NCBI GenBank assembly: GCA_014871385.1
Contig: CM026421.1
Location: 21,070,865-21,134,864, forward strand
Length of the DNA stretch: 64,000 nt
Direction of reading: 5' to 3'
DNA from: Ceratodon purpureus
Taxonomy: Eukaryota; Streptophyta; Bryopsida; Pseudoditrichales; Ditrichaceae
Shown one piece after another: positions 24,501 through 36,389 of this stretch. The notes beneath the pieces were generated by a model that had not been told where the DNA came from, did no database searches, and worked only from the letters and a program-made list of their open reading frames with translations. The translations under genes were made by a program, and so were the position numbers. Position 1 is the first letter of the stretch. Each line of letters begins with the position of its first letter.

Positions 24501-24920
24501 GAAGCCAACGAAATATTGGAGTCGGATTCCACTGCGGGAGAGCTCAGTCAGGCAAAGCATGATGAGCTCGTAGAAGGTGTAGCTGATGGGAAGCCCGTGG
24601 TGAGAAATGCGGCTGAGGCTGTGGATGGACAATTTGCTTTGCAGGTGGAGGCGAGTGGAAGAGGAAGTGGTGTTTCCGATGACGGTGTATCGCAGCTGAG
24701 ATTGAGCTCGTCTGATAAGTCATCTCTAGGAGCTGCGAAGGTGGAGGTGGGGCACGAGGAAAAGGACATTCCGCTGGGGCAAACACCTCCTGAGCAAACA
24801 GAGCAGCGGGCAGGTCCAGGACCAGGATCGGGAACAGAATCCGTGGCAGAGGGACGGAACGGCTCCACGAGTGAAGAGAATGATAGTGCAGTGGCGGTGG
24901 GTGATGGCCCGGGTAGTTGA
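18592..24920 (+). CDS. ECT: YTH-domain m6A reader (ECT / YTHDF type)
   Basis: Predicted to bind N6-methyladenosine in mRNA in the cytoplasm and affect transcript fate, as plant ECT proteins do. Nine coding exons with GT-AG junctions and matching phases: 18592-18619, 20477-20544, 20711-20960, 21254-21330, 21567-22136, 22433-23029, 23323-23535, 23934-24095, 24486-24920; about 799 residues. The N-terminus reads [18 protein letters not shown], like the MATVAPPADQATDLLQKL start I remember for Arabidopsis ECTs. A Tyr/Pro/Gly/Gln-rich low-complexity part follows ([23 protein letters not shown]), then an Arg/Gly-rich stretch. The YTH domain spans about 472-615 ([48 protein letters not shown]). The three cage tryptophans are W495, W556 and W561. 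The tail (656-799) is acidic and disordered. The acceptor of exon 3 is the least certain junction (20711 or 20774, both in frame). The first two exons rest on phase and remembered similarity. Confidence 0.93.
18620..20476 (+). other. Long first intron (1857 bp) of the YTH gene
   Basis: The donor is GAAC|GTATCC and the acceptor CATCAG|AAGTGAG. A stronger-looking acceptor, TCTCTTTCTAG, at 20401 would also keep the frame and would add about 25 residues, so both are possible. The intron is richer in CpG than distant intergenic DNA. A 169-codon open frame inside (19141-19650) has no family features and is not called. Confidence 0.6.
24139..24236 (+). ncRNA. Long intronic hairpin, possible small-RNA precursor
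   Basis: Within the intron between the last two YTH exons, 24139-24179 and 24196-24236 are reverse complements over 41 bp, with one G:U pair and two mismatches, and a 16-nt loop. The core arm reads GGTGATTCAATGAACAGACT and is perfectly paired. Length and spacing fit a short MIRNA-like foldback. A small inverted-repeat transposon remnant is the alternative. No expression evidence is available. Confidence 0.45.
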
Positions 24921-27631
24921 CATTGGCGCGGAGGAAAGAAGATTTGCTGGAGGGTCAGGGAGGTCATGTTAGGAGCAGTTGCCGTTTGGTAGTAGTGTTG
25001 CGATGTGCCAGGAGTCGAAGGTACGAATGGATACATCGTGTGAACAGGCTGCGTCTGAGCCACTTTTCCTGTGCGATTCCACGCAATGTGGTGTGAGCTC
25101 TGCTGGTCAGCTGAGTGTATAGAAAATTCCATTGAAAAATAGTGTGCAGGTACATGCCAAAAGAGGGGTCGATGATTGAGATTAAAGGAACCGTGTGTAC
25201 GAGCTGGTGTTCCTTTTCAAGTTTTGGGAAGATGGATGCCAGAGAAAGAGAGGGCCAGGCGGGAGGGGAAGAAGTCGAGATGGGCTGGGGAGTCCCTGGG
25301 CTGCTAGAGCCGAGAGGCTGTCGTGAGATGGATCACACTCGTGTCTTTTCGCGCGGCCTAAGTTCAGGGCGTTTCAATTTGCGGAGAATATCGATTAGTA
25401 ATAGCGTGTAGTGCATATTAGGTACAGGTGAGAGGTTGAATGGGCTCACTCTCCCTCTCTCTTCTCGGGACACACGGTGCTCTGTACAATTTAAACATGA
25501 TGCCACAGTTGGGGTAGTTTCTTGAGGAGGGCTGGAGCATACAGTAGTTGCGAAAGAGAAATCCACTCCTCCCACGTGCCCTGATACAAGATACGTCCGG
25601 TGTCCAGTCCTATGGTAGGCCGTTGGGTTCTTCTTCCTTCGGAAGTTTTGTAAAAGTTCCCTGCCTCATGGGCTGGACGTAATAAGAAGGTTTCTTTCAC
25701 ATTTTGCAATGGTAGCATTTTGGTGGTCCGCTTGAATGCAGGACGTTTTTTTTCGTCTTTGAAGTTTCTAGTGACACGATATGCCTGTGTAAAGTAGTTT
25801 GATTTGTCAGAGATTCCTCTGCTTGTTGTGACAGGACTTGGCGTGTAGGATATTCTTTGTTGAATATCGTGTACAGATTTCGGAGTTCATGCTATCTCGG
25901 TACTCAACACCACCGTTGGACTGGTATGCACCACCCAAAGCCATCTTCGCCGGACTTGCGGTTCATTCTTCGAGAGAGTTAGAGGAGAGATTCCAGCAAC
26001 TAGTCTCATATGCAACCATTGACGCAGATTGGAATTAGTAGGAGAGGCTACAACGTTATCTCTGGAGCGAGAGCGGCAGCGTTGGTCGTGGCAGATGAGC
26101 AGTAGACGAAGACGCAGGTGACGACGTTCTAGAAAGTCAGGTAATGTCGGGTTGTGTCGGAGGCCTCTCTCCTATTGGTGGCCTTGGTTCTGTTTTACTA
26201 ATAAGCCCGGATATGCCCTTTCTCTCGCAATTTGTCGTCTAGCCTTTTCTTTTTCTTTCCCAGTGGTGTCATATGCCATCATCATCGACTAACAGATCAA
26301 CGAGATGCGGTTCTATTGGCCCCTTCTGGGATTTGATTTTCATTGGTGAAAAGCAACCGACCTACAGCTTCTGCTCCAGCTGATGTTCTGAACCATGGAG
26401 TAACTCATACTTTATCCCATATTCGTGAAATTGAGAGTCCTTCGTAATTTTGATAGAATTATTGAAAATTCTAATACGTATGAATATGCATTTGTTATGT
26501 GGAACAGCAAATGCTCTGCACAAGTCATTGATACGACTTGTGGAAATGGAATAGTTTACATCTTTTCCCTAGAAGATTGAAAATTACCTCATCAGAATGA
26601 ATGCTACATGACAATTTTGACTTTACACTGGACCCAGGAAAAGATTCATGTCTATTCTTACCTACGTGTTTGATCCATGTGCATATCACATGTGTGAATA
26701 CTTGAGAGTGGCTCAAACTCACATGATTCCCTATTATTCAGACACAGTCTGAACATGAGACAATAAGTCCAACAAATTAGGGCCGAGATGTATGGAAAGT
26801 GTAGCCCACAAATTCAGGCTCTCCTAGTCCGAGCATCACATCCTGGCAAAAACAAGGACCAAATATCAAGTTTTCAGGTGGTGTTTCTCCCTCAATGTAC
26901 AGTCTACTCTCAATAAGTGAATTGTACATCAGTGTTGCTTTCTTTTCAAAGTGTTTTATTATCTAACCTTCCAAAGGTTTCTGGACTTGCAGAGTTCCGA
27001 CTTCTTGAAAATACTCAGGAATATAAGTATATTTCTGTAACTTTGTGAGAAATCATAGGAATGGGTCCATTTCCAACACCTCTCATAGAGCTTGTGTAAG
27101 TTGGTGCATGACACAATTGTTCATATGTGACAAATGTCTGGTCAAGGTTCCAACAGCCCACTCACGAAGCAGTTAGGCCAGCCTTTGAGGGCTTTTTATC
27201 TCATGCATGGGATAATGAACAAGTGCAAGATTGTGGAATTTTCATAACAACCCAAAATTTTAGGGGTCCTGGCCCTGGGGTGGGGTGCGGTTGTCGGCTT
27301 TTTTGTTCAAGTGGTCGGTGTTGACAATTTCCTCCTGATAACATAGAAACGGGGAGTGGGTCCGGCAGTTTTTCCATGCCTCATGTCTTGGGCTGAGAGA
27401 GTTGAAAAGTCCCATCGGTGTTGGATTGGTGCATATTCGTTGCTGCTGTATGTTTCTAATTCAAGCGACTGAGAGGACCATGGGACACTTGGACTTGGAA
27501 AAATGGTCCACGAAGAAGAGTAACTCCTGTCAAAATGAACACTGAATCACGAGTCTGCTGGAGGTAAAGTAGAACATTCTCAAACCCCTAACTTAAGGTA
27601 AATTATGTGGTTATTCTAGGACGATCTATGT
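24921..27631. other. 3' flank of the YTH gene and intergenic DNA
   Basis: Composition stays near average until about 26350, so the 3' UTR of the YTH transcript probably extends into this stretch. I cannot place its end. Open frames on either strand are short and have no recognisable domains. Confidence 0.4.
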
Positions 27632-29130
27632 TTAACCCCTAAATGCCCTTGGTCTCTTTGGAGCCAAAACTGCCAAAAGCATATCCACACTAATAGAAAC
27701 CTACTAATTTCTAAATTTAAACATGAAATAGAATATTTAACCGTAGGATCTTGTAATTACCTTAATAAAAAAGGTGTATAGTAGTATACCAATTTTGATA
27801 ACAATCCACTTTACAGATTGCGAGATTATAATGTTTGAAGTCACTGTAAAAGTTTTTTTTGACATTGTCCCGTGAGTATACCTAAGTTTTGATGCGCAAA
27901 AACTACCCCACTGATAAACTTCATCCTCGTCTTAATGACGAGGGCCCCCCAACCAAGGTTCCCATTGGAGGGAGCAAAAAGCCCCCTATATTTTGTATGT
28001 TAATGAAAAAAAAAATTAATTTAAAAAACATATATATAAACTATCTAAAAATAATTAAGTAGGTCCCTGAGACTAATTTAAGGTCCCAAATTCCATTAAA
28101 AATATTAAATTTAGTAAAAAATAATATTATGCCCCTAAAAATAGAATCTGGGAGAGGCAGAGAAAGAGGAGGAGGGGAGGGCCCGCCTCGTCATTAAGAC
28201 GAGGGCAAGGTTTATTGTCCGGGCAAAAACTATACTTTGCAGACACATTTGATGTATTGACAATCATCAATTTCTTTAGGCATGGAAATTAGGTTTAAGC
28301 TTACAAAGTTTGAGCCTCATACGAGCTTGGAAAGGCAAAAAAATCCTTCATTTTGTGAAAGGGGGTGTGTTGAAATCGCCTTACATTCTCCAAAATTAAA
28401 ACTACTTAAAGGGTGATCTAAAAATGTCAAATTGGAAGTGCGAATGGTAGATATGTTGAAAGCAATGAGGGAAAGAACCACAAAAAAATTCAATGCAATT
28501 GGAGTAAATCTCAAATCTCTAGAATTTTAAGAAGTGTAAATTGTGTATTTTGCTTTTATTTCAAAGAACAGTTTTGGTAAAAGAAGGTCATGTCGATGGA
28601 CCCCTGCCACATAATAGATACTCGATGAACTTTATTAAGCTTGGATGAAAATTTATGATGGCATGAAATATTTTATATGGATGAAAACTAAACTATGGAT
28701 AATTCATTTGGATGAAAAATCAACAACCTCTTTAGATGGAAATGGTTAGTTAGATGAAAATTTTCTATTGGATGAAAACCGTTATAAATGTGTATCAATA
28801 AAAAACTACTAGGCCCATCATTTTGCAAGTGCCCACTCTTTGAAAATTTCTCCTATCACTTTGTGCCCTATTGAATGATGGGCAACTTGGGCAGAAAATG
28901 GAAGATTTGCATTGGTTCTTGACTGCCTGGATTTAGAGCGGATTCTTCTAAAATTCATAACTTTTGCATCGCAACTCCAAATGCTTTGAAATTTGCGCCA
29001 TTGGAAATCTATCGTTGAGAGCAACATAGAGTAAATATTTCAGAAAATAATTAAATTTTGAAACCTTAGAATAGCCTGCCTAGGAGTGTTGCGACCCGAA
29101 TCGTATCTCAAGGGGCTTTAGAGGGGTTAA
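27632..29130. mobile_element. TTAA-bounded element, divergent copy F, interrupted by a MITE
   Basis: It starts TTAACCCCTAAATGCCC and ends TTTAGAGGGGTTAA. Next to the left end it carries a box like those of the other copies (AACCGTAGGATCTTGTAATT, about 27740). The 1499-bp span includes a separate element (27906-28222). Without it and its extra duplication copy, about 1170 bp remain, longer than the 858-bp type. The right-hand part is weakly similar and may hold other insertions. Confidence 0.5.
27906..28222. mobile_element. Mutator-like MITE, 317 bp, nested in copy F
   Basis: A perfect 10-bp direct repeat, GCAAAAACTA, flanks the element (27896-27905 and 28223-28232). The ends form an inverted repeat of about 38 bp with a few mismatches, whose inner part (CCTCGTCTTAATGACGAGG) is exact at both ends and nearly palindromic itself. 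A 9-11 bp duplication and long ends are typical of Mutator-type elements. There is no coding capacity. It inserted after the surrounding TTAA element. Confidence 0.8.
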
Positions 29131-29440
29131 AAGGAAAGTGATCTTCCGTAGAGATGATTTTTCCTTGAGATGAATATTTTTCCTAGATTATTTCTAATAT
29201 TATGGTAACTAATTATTTTGAAAGCGGAAGTACTTTCTGACCTCATCTTTTAATATAGGTTACCACATCTACCTGCAAATTTCCTCTCACGCAAAAAGCC
29301 AAAACTGCGAACACTTACATGTAAATCTATAACTATTCCAGGCCAATTTTCTACTTTTTAGGCAGCTTCAATTCGTTTGCTACATCCTTTAACTACCTTT
29401 GAGATTTTTACTTCAAGAAACCCATATGATTGCATTTGAG

Positions 29441-29472
<32 letters not shown>

Positions 29473-31020
29473 TTTATAGTAAAAAAATTTCATTTCATGA
29501 GGAGTCAAGGTTTTCTCATTCTTTTTGGTCAAAATGCAAAAGTTTTTTTTTGATCACATGAAAGATAAGGATTTTTTAATTTTTTAATTTTTTAATTTTT
29601 TAATTTTTTTTCTACTTCAAGGATAGAAATACACCTTTATCTTGGCCACATGGATTTATGTTCAAATAAAAGATGGATTATCAAAAAATAAAATGATTAT
29701 TAGGAATAAAATGAGCCTATGTTCCTTTTACAATTGTTTACAGTATACTACACTTATTTTTTATCTCTATAATTTGATGCACAAGTAACTAACATCATGT
29801 ACAACTAACATCATTTGATACTAGTATAAAACCTCCAACTTACATAGTGCAAAATATTTATACAAAGGGAAATCAAAGTCTGTTTAGAAAGGATAAGAAA
29901 ATAGTGTTTTTTTATTTAAAACTCTATAACTTTCAAATCAGTACACTCATATTTATTGACACTTTTTTTTCATAATCTTCTAAGAGTCCAATGTAAGGCC
30001 TTGCAATTGGAGATGCAAAGAAAACTTTAGTTTTGGTTAGTTTACTCTTGCTTCAGAAATAACAGTTTTCAGAGTGTTTTTGGAGAAAAATGGTCATGGC
30101 TAATTAGAGGTTAATCCTTAAAGAACCAACTCCAATTATGAAGACATAGTGGCAAATTTTGTCATTTTAACAATTCTTTTAAATTTCTCAAAAAATTGGC
30201 AATTTAAAAACTTTAACTATACAATCTTAAAGATCATTGTGATAATGACTAGGTGAAGGAAATTAGACCTTGCAACATCATAATTTACAAACATTTTCAA
30301 AAAAAATTTCATCAAATGACTAGATTATGAATACATCATCAAATTTTTTTCAGATTTTTCTCACATATTCAAAAATTTATGTTTCAACATTTTTGTATAT
30401 TTGTTTGTGTTGTAAAAAACCTCTAAAAATAATAGATCAAAGATATTTTGGGAATTATGAAAAAACGACTTTGCAATAAGTAAGCCTTTGCTTTTCATAG
30501 AATAACAAGGGCAATTTTGTAAGATCGATGTATATTTCTAAAAAAGGTATGCTAAAAGTGAATGGTCGGATTTTTGTTATGGTGAAATGAAGGAATAAAT
30601 CATAAACATAATTTAACAAAAAAGTAATGGATTCTAAATCTAAATTTAAATTTTAGAGTACATTTTTTGGGGTGATTGAAAATCAAAGATTTTCCATTTT
30701 CAGGCTTTGGATGAGACAAGAATATTTGATGAGGACCTTCAAAAAAATTCTAGATGTCATACATGCACCACTAGATTCCATATTATAGGGTTTTTAAGCC
30801 AATTTTTTTGCATAATAAAATTTAAAAATCTGAAAATTTTCAAAATGGGAAACTCTATAAGATTATGAAATTCAAAAAAACATTAAAAAATATTTTAAAT
30901 TTGCCTTAAGATTCCTATTACAATTGTTTTCATTATACTACACTTTTTCATCTCTATAATTCGATGCATAAATAACTAACATCATGTACAACTAACATCA
31001 TTTGATACTAGTATTCTATG
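29131..31020. other. AT-rich intergenic stretch with a duplicated 110-bp block
   Basis: About 29716-29826 and 30908-31016 share the same order of words (ACAATTGTTT, ATACTACACTT, ATCTCTATAATT, GATGCA, then CTAACATCATTTGATACTAG). The second copy touches the Tc1-like relic. Also present are an A-tract (about 29444-29471) and a TTTTTTAA-type run (about 29574-29608). A possible decayed left end of the TTAA family (TTAATCCTTAAAGAAC, about 30111) has no visible partner. Confidence 0.5.
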
Positions 31021-31560
31021 AAGAGATTCCACCAATTCTTCTATATTGTGTGGTTGGGATTGGGATGTACTCTAAAATTTGTTTTTCATTATCTTCCATA
31101 AGTTCTCTATTGGATTTAGATATGGAGAGTTGGCTAGCCATTTCAACTTTTTATGCCATGTGCTTCTTTCTACAACTCTAGAAACTTATTGCGGTGAACC
31201 GGAGCATTATTCTCTACAAGTATAATGTTTTCTTGATGATCACGAAGAAAACAAAATCCATTAAAAGTGCCATCAACAAAATCACCTGCACTTCTACTAT
31301 GTATAGATATGATCACTAAAAACACCTCAAACCATCATTGAAGTACATCTAGACTTCAAAATAGGTGCTAGACATTTAGATGAATATCTCTCACATGCCT
31401 TTCGCAACACTTATATTTGTCTAGAATTCCTTTCAATTTCAAAAAATGATTCATCGGTCAAAATAACCTTTGTCCAATCCTTAGCAGTTTGATTTTTATA
31501 GCTTCTAGCAAATTTTAGCATGTTTCCTTTATGAAGCTTGATGACCATAACAAAGAGGAC
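31021..31560 (-). pseudogene. Decayed Tc1/mariner-type (DD34E) transposase
   Basis: Read on minus, the fragment gives, in order, LKFARSYKNQ...KDWTKVILTDES (about 31440-31550), FVDGTFNGF, ILVENNAPVHRNKF (about 31180-31235) and LANSPYLNPIENLWKIMKN (about 31078-31140). This is the order of a Tc1-family DDE transposase: D of TDES, the D position in xDNAPxH (here N), and E of NPIENLW. About 34 residues separate the second and third acidic positions. There are at least three in-frame stops and one frameshift, so it is dead. The N-terminal DNA-binding part and the element ends were not found. Confidence 0.8.
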
Positions 31561-34500
31561 CATATTAGTTACTTATGTACCAAAATTTAGATGTAGAAGC
31601 TGTGTATAACATTTCTAAAAATATTTGGAATGAAAATAAGTCCATATAATAGTTAAGGCACACTTTATTATTTTTGAAAATCAAAGTAATGAAATAATTA
31701 AATCAAAATAGCCAAACAAAGGTTGATGCATTTTCTTTGACTAAAACACACCAAACAAGATTCCCTATCCGTAAAGATGGATGCACATGACATCCCTTTG
31801 AAGCTTTTTTCATCTCTCTAATCAAAATTCACTATAATTTAGTCCATTCTTAATTTGAACCATATGAAATCAAAGCAAATCTCCCTTGTAGTGCAAAATA
31901 ACCAATTTAGCTATAAAGTACTTTTCAACAAAGAATTTTCAAGCATCACATTACTTATTATATAGTAGCGTATGACAAAACAATCTTTTGCAATTCCAAG
32001 TTACCGCTTTAGTGACATTGTGTTTTTTTCTAAAGAAACTTGAAACAACACACTACTTTCAACAAAATAGTAGATAAAAAAACTATCCAAAAATTATGGA
32101 AATATTTTGTCTGACTATACAATATTAAATACAAAATACTGTACCTTAGGACTAGCTTTGGCAAAAAAATAATTCCAATTAAAAAATGCCACATAAAAAA
32201 TAAAATTGTGATGCTTATTTGCCAAGAAACTAGGAAACAAAAATTAGATGAATAATGAAAAAACTTGGAATTGAATACATAAAATTAAAATAAAATAAAA
32301 TAAAATTGTTCACATTGAAGACATGAAGTCTACTAAAATAAAATAAAACATTCAATGAAACTTCATCAATTGTGGATGAAAGTCAATTTCAATGTTATTT
32401 ATTTTCTAAATAGTCAAATTTCTAAAAACTACTTTTTTGTTGCCGGACACAAAAACTTGAAATTAATTCCAACGGGTGATGAAGGTGCCTCTAAAGTACG
32501 ATAGTCTCTAGAAATCTTATCATCCGTTGAATGCTGATGTAATTAAGTAAATAAAATCTAGAGGTAAAAGACCTCACCTATTTCTATGAATTCAACCAAA
32601 ATCAAAGTTAAGATTATGTTTGCGGACAAGGTGTCAACAGTCCTTTACATTCAAAGGGTCTATTTGCAATCATAACTAAAAGATCTTAATGATAGTTTTA
32701 ACAAACTCAACCATATTGCACTTTGCTTTTATTCCACATTAAGATAAATCTCACATACTCTAAAATCTCTCATACACATGTGGCAAGCTAGAGTTACTTT
32801 CAAAGCAAATAAGCAACCAAATGCAATATATGGCAAAAAAAAACTCCTATGGTTTATATCATCATAAAAGTCTGTAAAGATTTGTTTGTTAGTTGTGCAA
32901 AGAGTTTATGTAAATAAACAATTGTGCCAGTACATGCATATGGGACCTTTGGATGTAGGTTAAGCTAGATCAAATAGTCATGAATTTGTCATAGGTTCCA
33001 AGTAAAATAAGCTTTAAAATTTGGAGTAGCTACCAATAAGCCATGTATAAAAAAAGGTGGATGGATTTCGCTAATTTCTATGTTATAATTTGCAAAAAAT
33101 TTCAAATATTTATTTTGCAAGTCTAAATATTAAAGATGAAACCTCTTCTTTAGATGAAACCTCATTTTTTAACCAAAATGTTAATTCTAAATTAAACCTA
33201 AAAATTGAAGCTTCCCAATATTCAAAGAAAGAAAAATACAAAAAAAAATTAAATTTATGTGGATATTTTTATTTTTATTTTATTGCTCAACCTATGAAAT
33301 TTTTGTACTATAGAACGGTTTTTGGAACAATGTCAAAGAGTTAACTTTAGTTACTTAGATACATGATTTTAGAAGTAGTATAAGAATTTAACATCAATTT
33401 CTAAATTGCCCCCAAAATAACAATATTATTTTAAGTACCATAAGCATTTTTCTATATAACGTGGCAAGAAAATTATACTTCCATGAAAATTATACCAAGA
33501 CCTTTAATAAAAATGGAGTTTATACCTTGGCGTCTAGCGGTTAAAATTGACATCATTAGAACCTGCCCTTAACATTAAAATACCCTTTTCTAGACCATTT
33601 CCTTTCGAGGGTCAAGATTATTTTCTGGAAATAAATTACAACATTCATATTCTTAATGAAATGGATCATGAAACTTTTCTAATTATAACTATTCGTATTT
33701 TTTGTACATTTTTGCACTTTTTTATTTCTTGTTTTTTTTTTTTTTTTGGTAATGTGTAGCTTATTTTTGGTGGCGGTATTGTTTAGGAACACTTGACTCA
33801 ATGCTTCCAAACGACAGATTGATTACTGGCTGTTAATTTACACAGAAACAAGCCCTGAAATACAAGGAAATCATGAAGATATGATACTCATGAAAGGGTT
33901 TCAGGTAATAGGTTCTACACTTGCTTGAAGACGAAGTTAAAGCAGTAACAATCACAGTATGAATCTGCAACAAATCCGTGGGAAAATGATTCCCACACTT
34001 GGTTTTGAGCATGGTGGCTGTCTTTCATTGCCTCATACTTGAGTGCAATCATACCCCATCCCTACTGTTGGATATGCCAACCTTCCTCCTTGATTATTAT
34101 TATATGTGTACCACCCCTCAGAAGATTAAGAAAATCTGTGATGTCAGAGTACCTGCCACTCCCATATTGTAGGATTTGCTTGAGTTACATTCCGCATTTA
34201 TACTCTCAACAGAGGCCAGGGCCCTGCACAGTGCGCAGTGCACACATGAGCATCCCTCCTTCCTCAAGATCATTTTCAAACCAATCTGTTCTATCCTGTA
34301 ACAGAATGCGCGAAACCCACCTGTGCATAGTCTAGATGCTTCTTCACCATGCCTGCAGTGGGTTAGTACTCAAACAGAGCAAATTCAATTTTGCTTTCTC
34401 CAGGATGATGATGATTTTCTGGCCGAAGCGGAGCCCAAGGGGTCAAATGTCACCATCATCGCATCAACAATCACCGGGATCCGCACCAGAAGGTTAGACA

Positions 34501-34717
34501 TGGCGAAATCTCACCTTACAGAAAATTTGTGAGTGATAGAGGAGTATCAGCCTGGAATATACAGGTGATTCAATTGTATGTACCCTAGATAATGTAAGGT
34601 GTGTGCAGTCTCGGGAGTGGTCATTTGGATTTTTGTGGCTCGCCCGTGATGCGCAGGACTTTCAGCAGGGCTTCTGGCATGCTGCCAATACAAAAATGCT
34701 ACTTTGGGATGTTGGTA
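31561..34717. other. AT-rich intergenic stretch
   Basis: No gene recognised. 33780-34710 is less AT-rich and could hold an exon or an unclassified repeat, but its open frames (34039-34335, 34323-34532) lack domains and supporting splice structure. Confidence 0.45.
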
Positions 34718-35075
34718 TTAACCCTTAAACGACAACCCCAGCCCGAGGGGCTGGGTTTAATGGAATAATTTGAGACAGAAGTTTCATTTCTCAACCAAAT
34801 CAAGCGAGACTTGTTGCGTTGGAAAGGTATTGAAAAAGAGATCTAGATTCCAAATTTTTGCCTCATTTGAGAGATTGTGGAATCGTTGGTAAGCAATCAA
34901 AGTTATCAGATTGAACAAGTTTTGAGGTTGGGGCAGCTGAAGTTGAGCAGTGCACCAATGGTACAGTGCTACAGTGCAGCGCTACAGTGCACTGTAGAGC
35001 CATTTTTGGGGGAAAAAAGATTTAGATTCCGTCCGGGCTGCCCACCCAGGACCCAAAATGTCGTTTAAGGGTTAA
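34718..35075. mobile_element. 358-bp TTAA-bounded MITE
   Basis: The ends TTAACCCTTAAACGACA and TGTCGTTTAAGGGTTAA are perfect reverse complements (17 bp). The element is GC-richer than its flanks and contains a small repeat of CTACAGTGC words (about 34960-35000) that can fold on itself. The flanks outside TTAA (GTTGGTA and ACCGCCG) do not match, which favours TTAA as the target duplication. It shares family with 9371-9612. Confidence 0.8.
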
Positions 35076-35687
35076 ACCGCCGCTGTGGATATACAAGGGT
35101 GTGGAAACACAACCCCCTTAGAAAATAGTAGGTGACCCAGAATCAAAAGCTACTACCCGAAATTATAGGAACTCTTGAAAGCAAAAAACATCAAATATGA
35201 GATAACGGATTTGAAGTCTACTAATAATGGAACAACATGGTCTTTTATGATTGGAAGATTGTCAAAGGGGTTCAAACCAAAGACCTCATATATGCCACTA
35301 CAGATCCTTGTGTTCACCTATAATTCCAAGATCATCATCTTAAATCCCGGATCAACCCCACTTTGTAGAGTTGTATAGTCATAGTGGAGGTTCAACCAAG
35401 AAGGCTTGCAATTTCTAGAGCCAAAGAGTTGTTACCACCAAAATGAAGGCAATTGTGTTTTTTTTCAAGAAAGAACTTCTTTGGTAAGTTTGAAGGACAT
35501 TTTATTAGATGGTTTTAAAATTAAATACATTGATACAGTAAAATAAAAATAATTATGGAAAATGACATTTCGTCCATAAGGGCGAAGTCCTATCCTTCTG
35601 AAGACGTAGTAATTATTCTCAAACTACCTTAAGAATATATTTCAAAAATCATAGCTTCTCATCATCAACCGGGTTAAACATCTAAAA
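35076..35687. other. Intergenic, nothing recognised
   Basis: No gene or element recognised upstream of the tRNA gene. Confidence 0.5.
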
Positions 35688-35758
35688 GTGGCTGTAGTTT
35701 AGTGGTGAGAATTCCACGTTGTGGCCGTGGAGACCTGGGCTCGAATCCCAGCAGCCAC
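35688..35758 (+). tRNA. trnH-GUG: tRNA-His (anticodon GUG)
   Basis: All arms fold: acceptor GTGGCTG/CAGCCAC (7 bp), anticodon stem CCACG/CGTGG around loop TTGTGGC with anticodon GTG, and T arm CTGGG/CCCAG with the B box GGCTCGAATCCC. The A box lies in TAGTTTAGTGGTGAG. There is no intron and no encoded CCA. It matches the usual plant nuclear tRNA-His. The extra 5' G of tRNA-His is added after transcription. A T-run follows at about 35764-35769, suitable as a pol III terminator. Confidence 0.96.
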
Positions 35759-35763
35759 AAAGA

Positions 35764-35769
35764 CATTTT
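35764..35769 (+). terminator. Pol III T-run terminator of tRNA-His
   Basis: Six Ts begin 5 bp after the tRNA 3' end, the normal stop signal for RNA polymerase III. Confidence 0.7.
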
Positions 35770-36389
35770 TTGAAATTTTTCCCGAAAACTGAATCTCGGT
35801 TGTTTTTCCCAAGGGCGACAAGTTGGAACATCGAATAGGATACAGCTATAATTTCCATTCAGTAAAGAAACTCTAGAACAAGTATGGCAATCCCGTACAG
35901 AGCTACAACTACTTCGACTCGGACTAATAAAATCTATAACAACTAATTCCTAATATCGCTACGGGCTCTTTTCTATTGAGACGCATGTTGCATTGACATA
36001 TCGGCGAATTTCGACCAAGTTCTGTTGCATTGAAGATGCATTCGAAGCTGGAATTTGATTCCAACCTCAGTGATGAGTACGGTGAAGCCTTCACAACCTT
36101 GGCTTTCACCTCAGATGTTGGATCAAGAGATGATACTGTTGGCGAAGGAACGTCTTCACTGTTGTAGCAAAACTGCTTGCATGCTGACATTAAGACCTTC
36201 GTTGAGCCTTGAGCCCAATTGAAAATCCCTTCTGCAGAAATCAACTTGCAGTAAGTTTGCTAACTTACATTCTGATTGTAAAGTCTTTGGCGTTTTGGTC
36301 TTCCTCTCTGTTTCACATATTCTTCACCCAAGTCATGGAGAAGAAGCTGTCGATGAGTTTTTGAACCCATGTTGGAGCTCCATCTCCAC
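35770..36389. other. 3' flank of the GIL1/IRKI-like gene
   Basis: A 106-codon open frame on minus (35924-36244) lies just downstream of the gene on the same strand. It has no recognisable domain and follows the expected family C-terminus, so I read this stretch as probable 3' UTR and flank. Confidence 0.4.
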
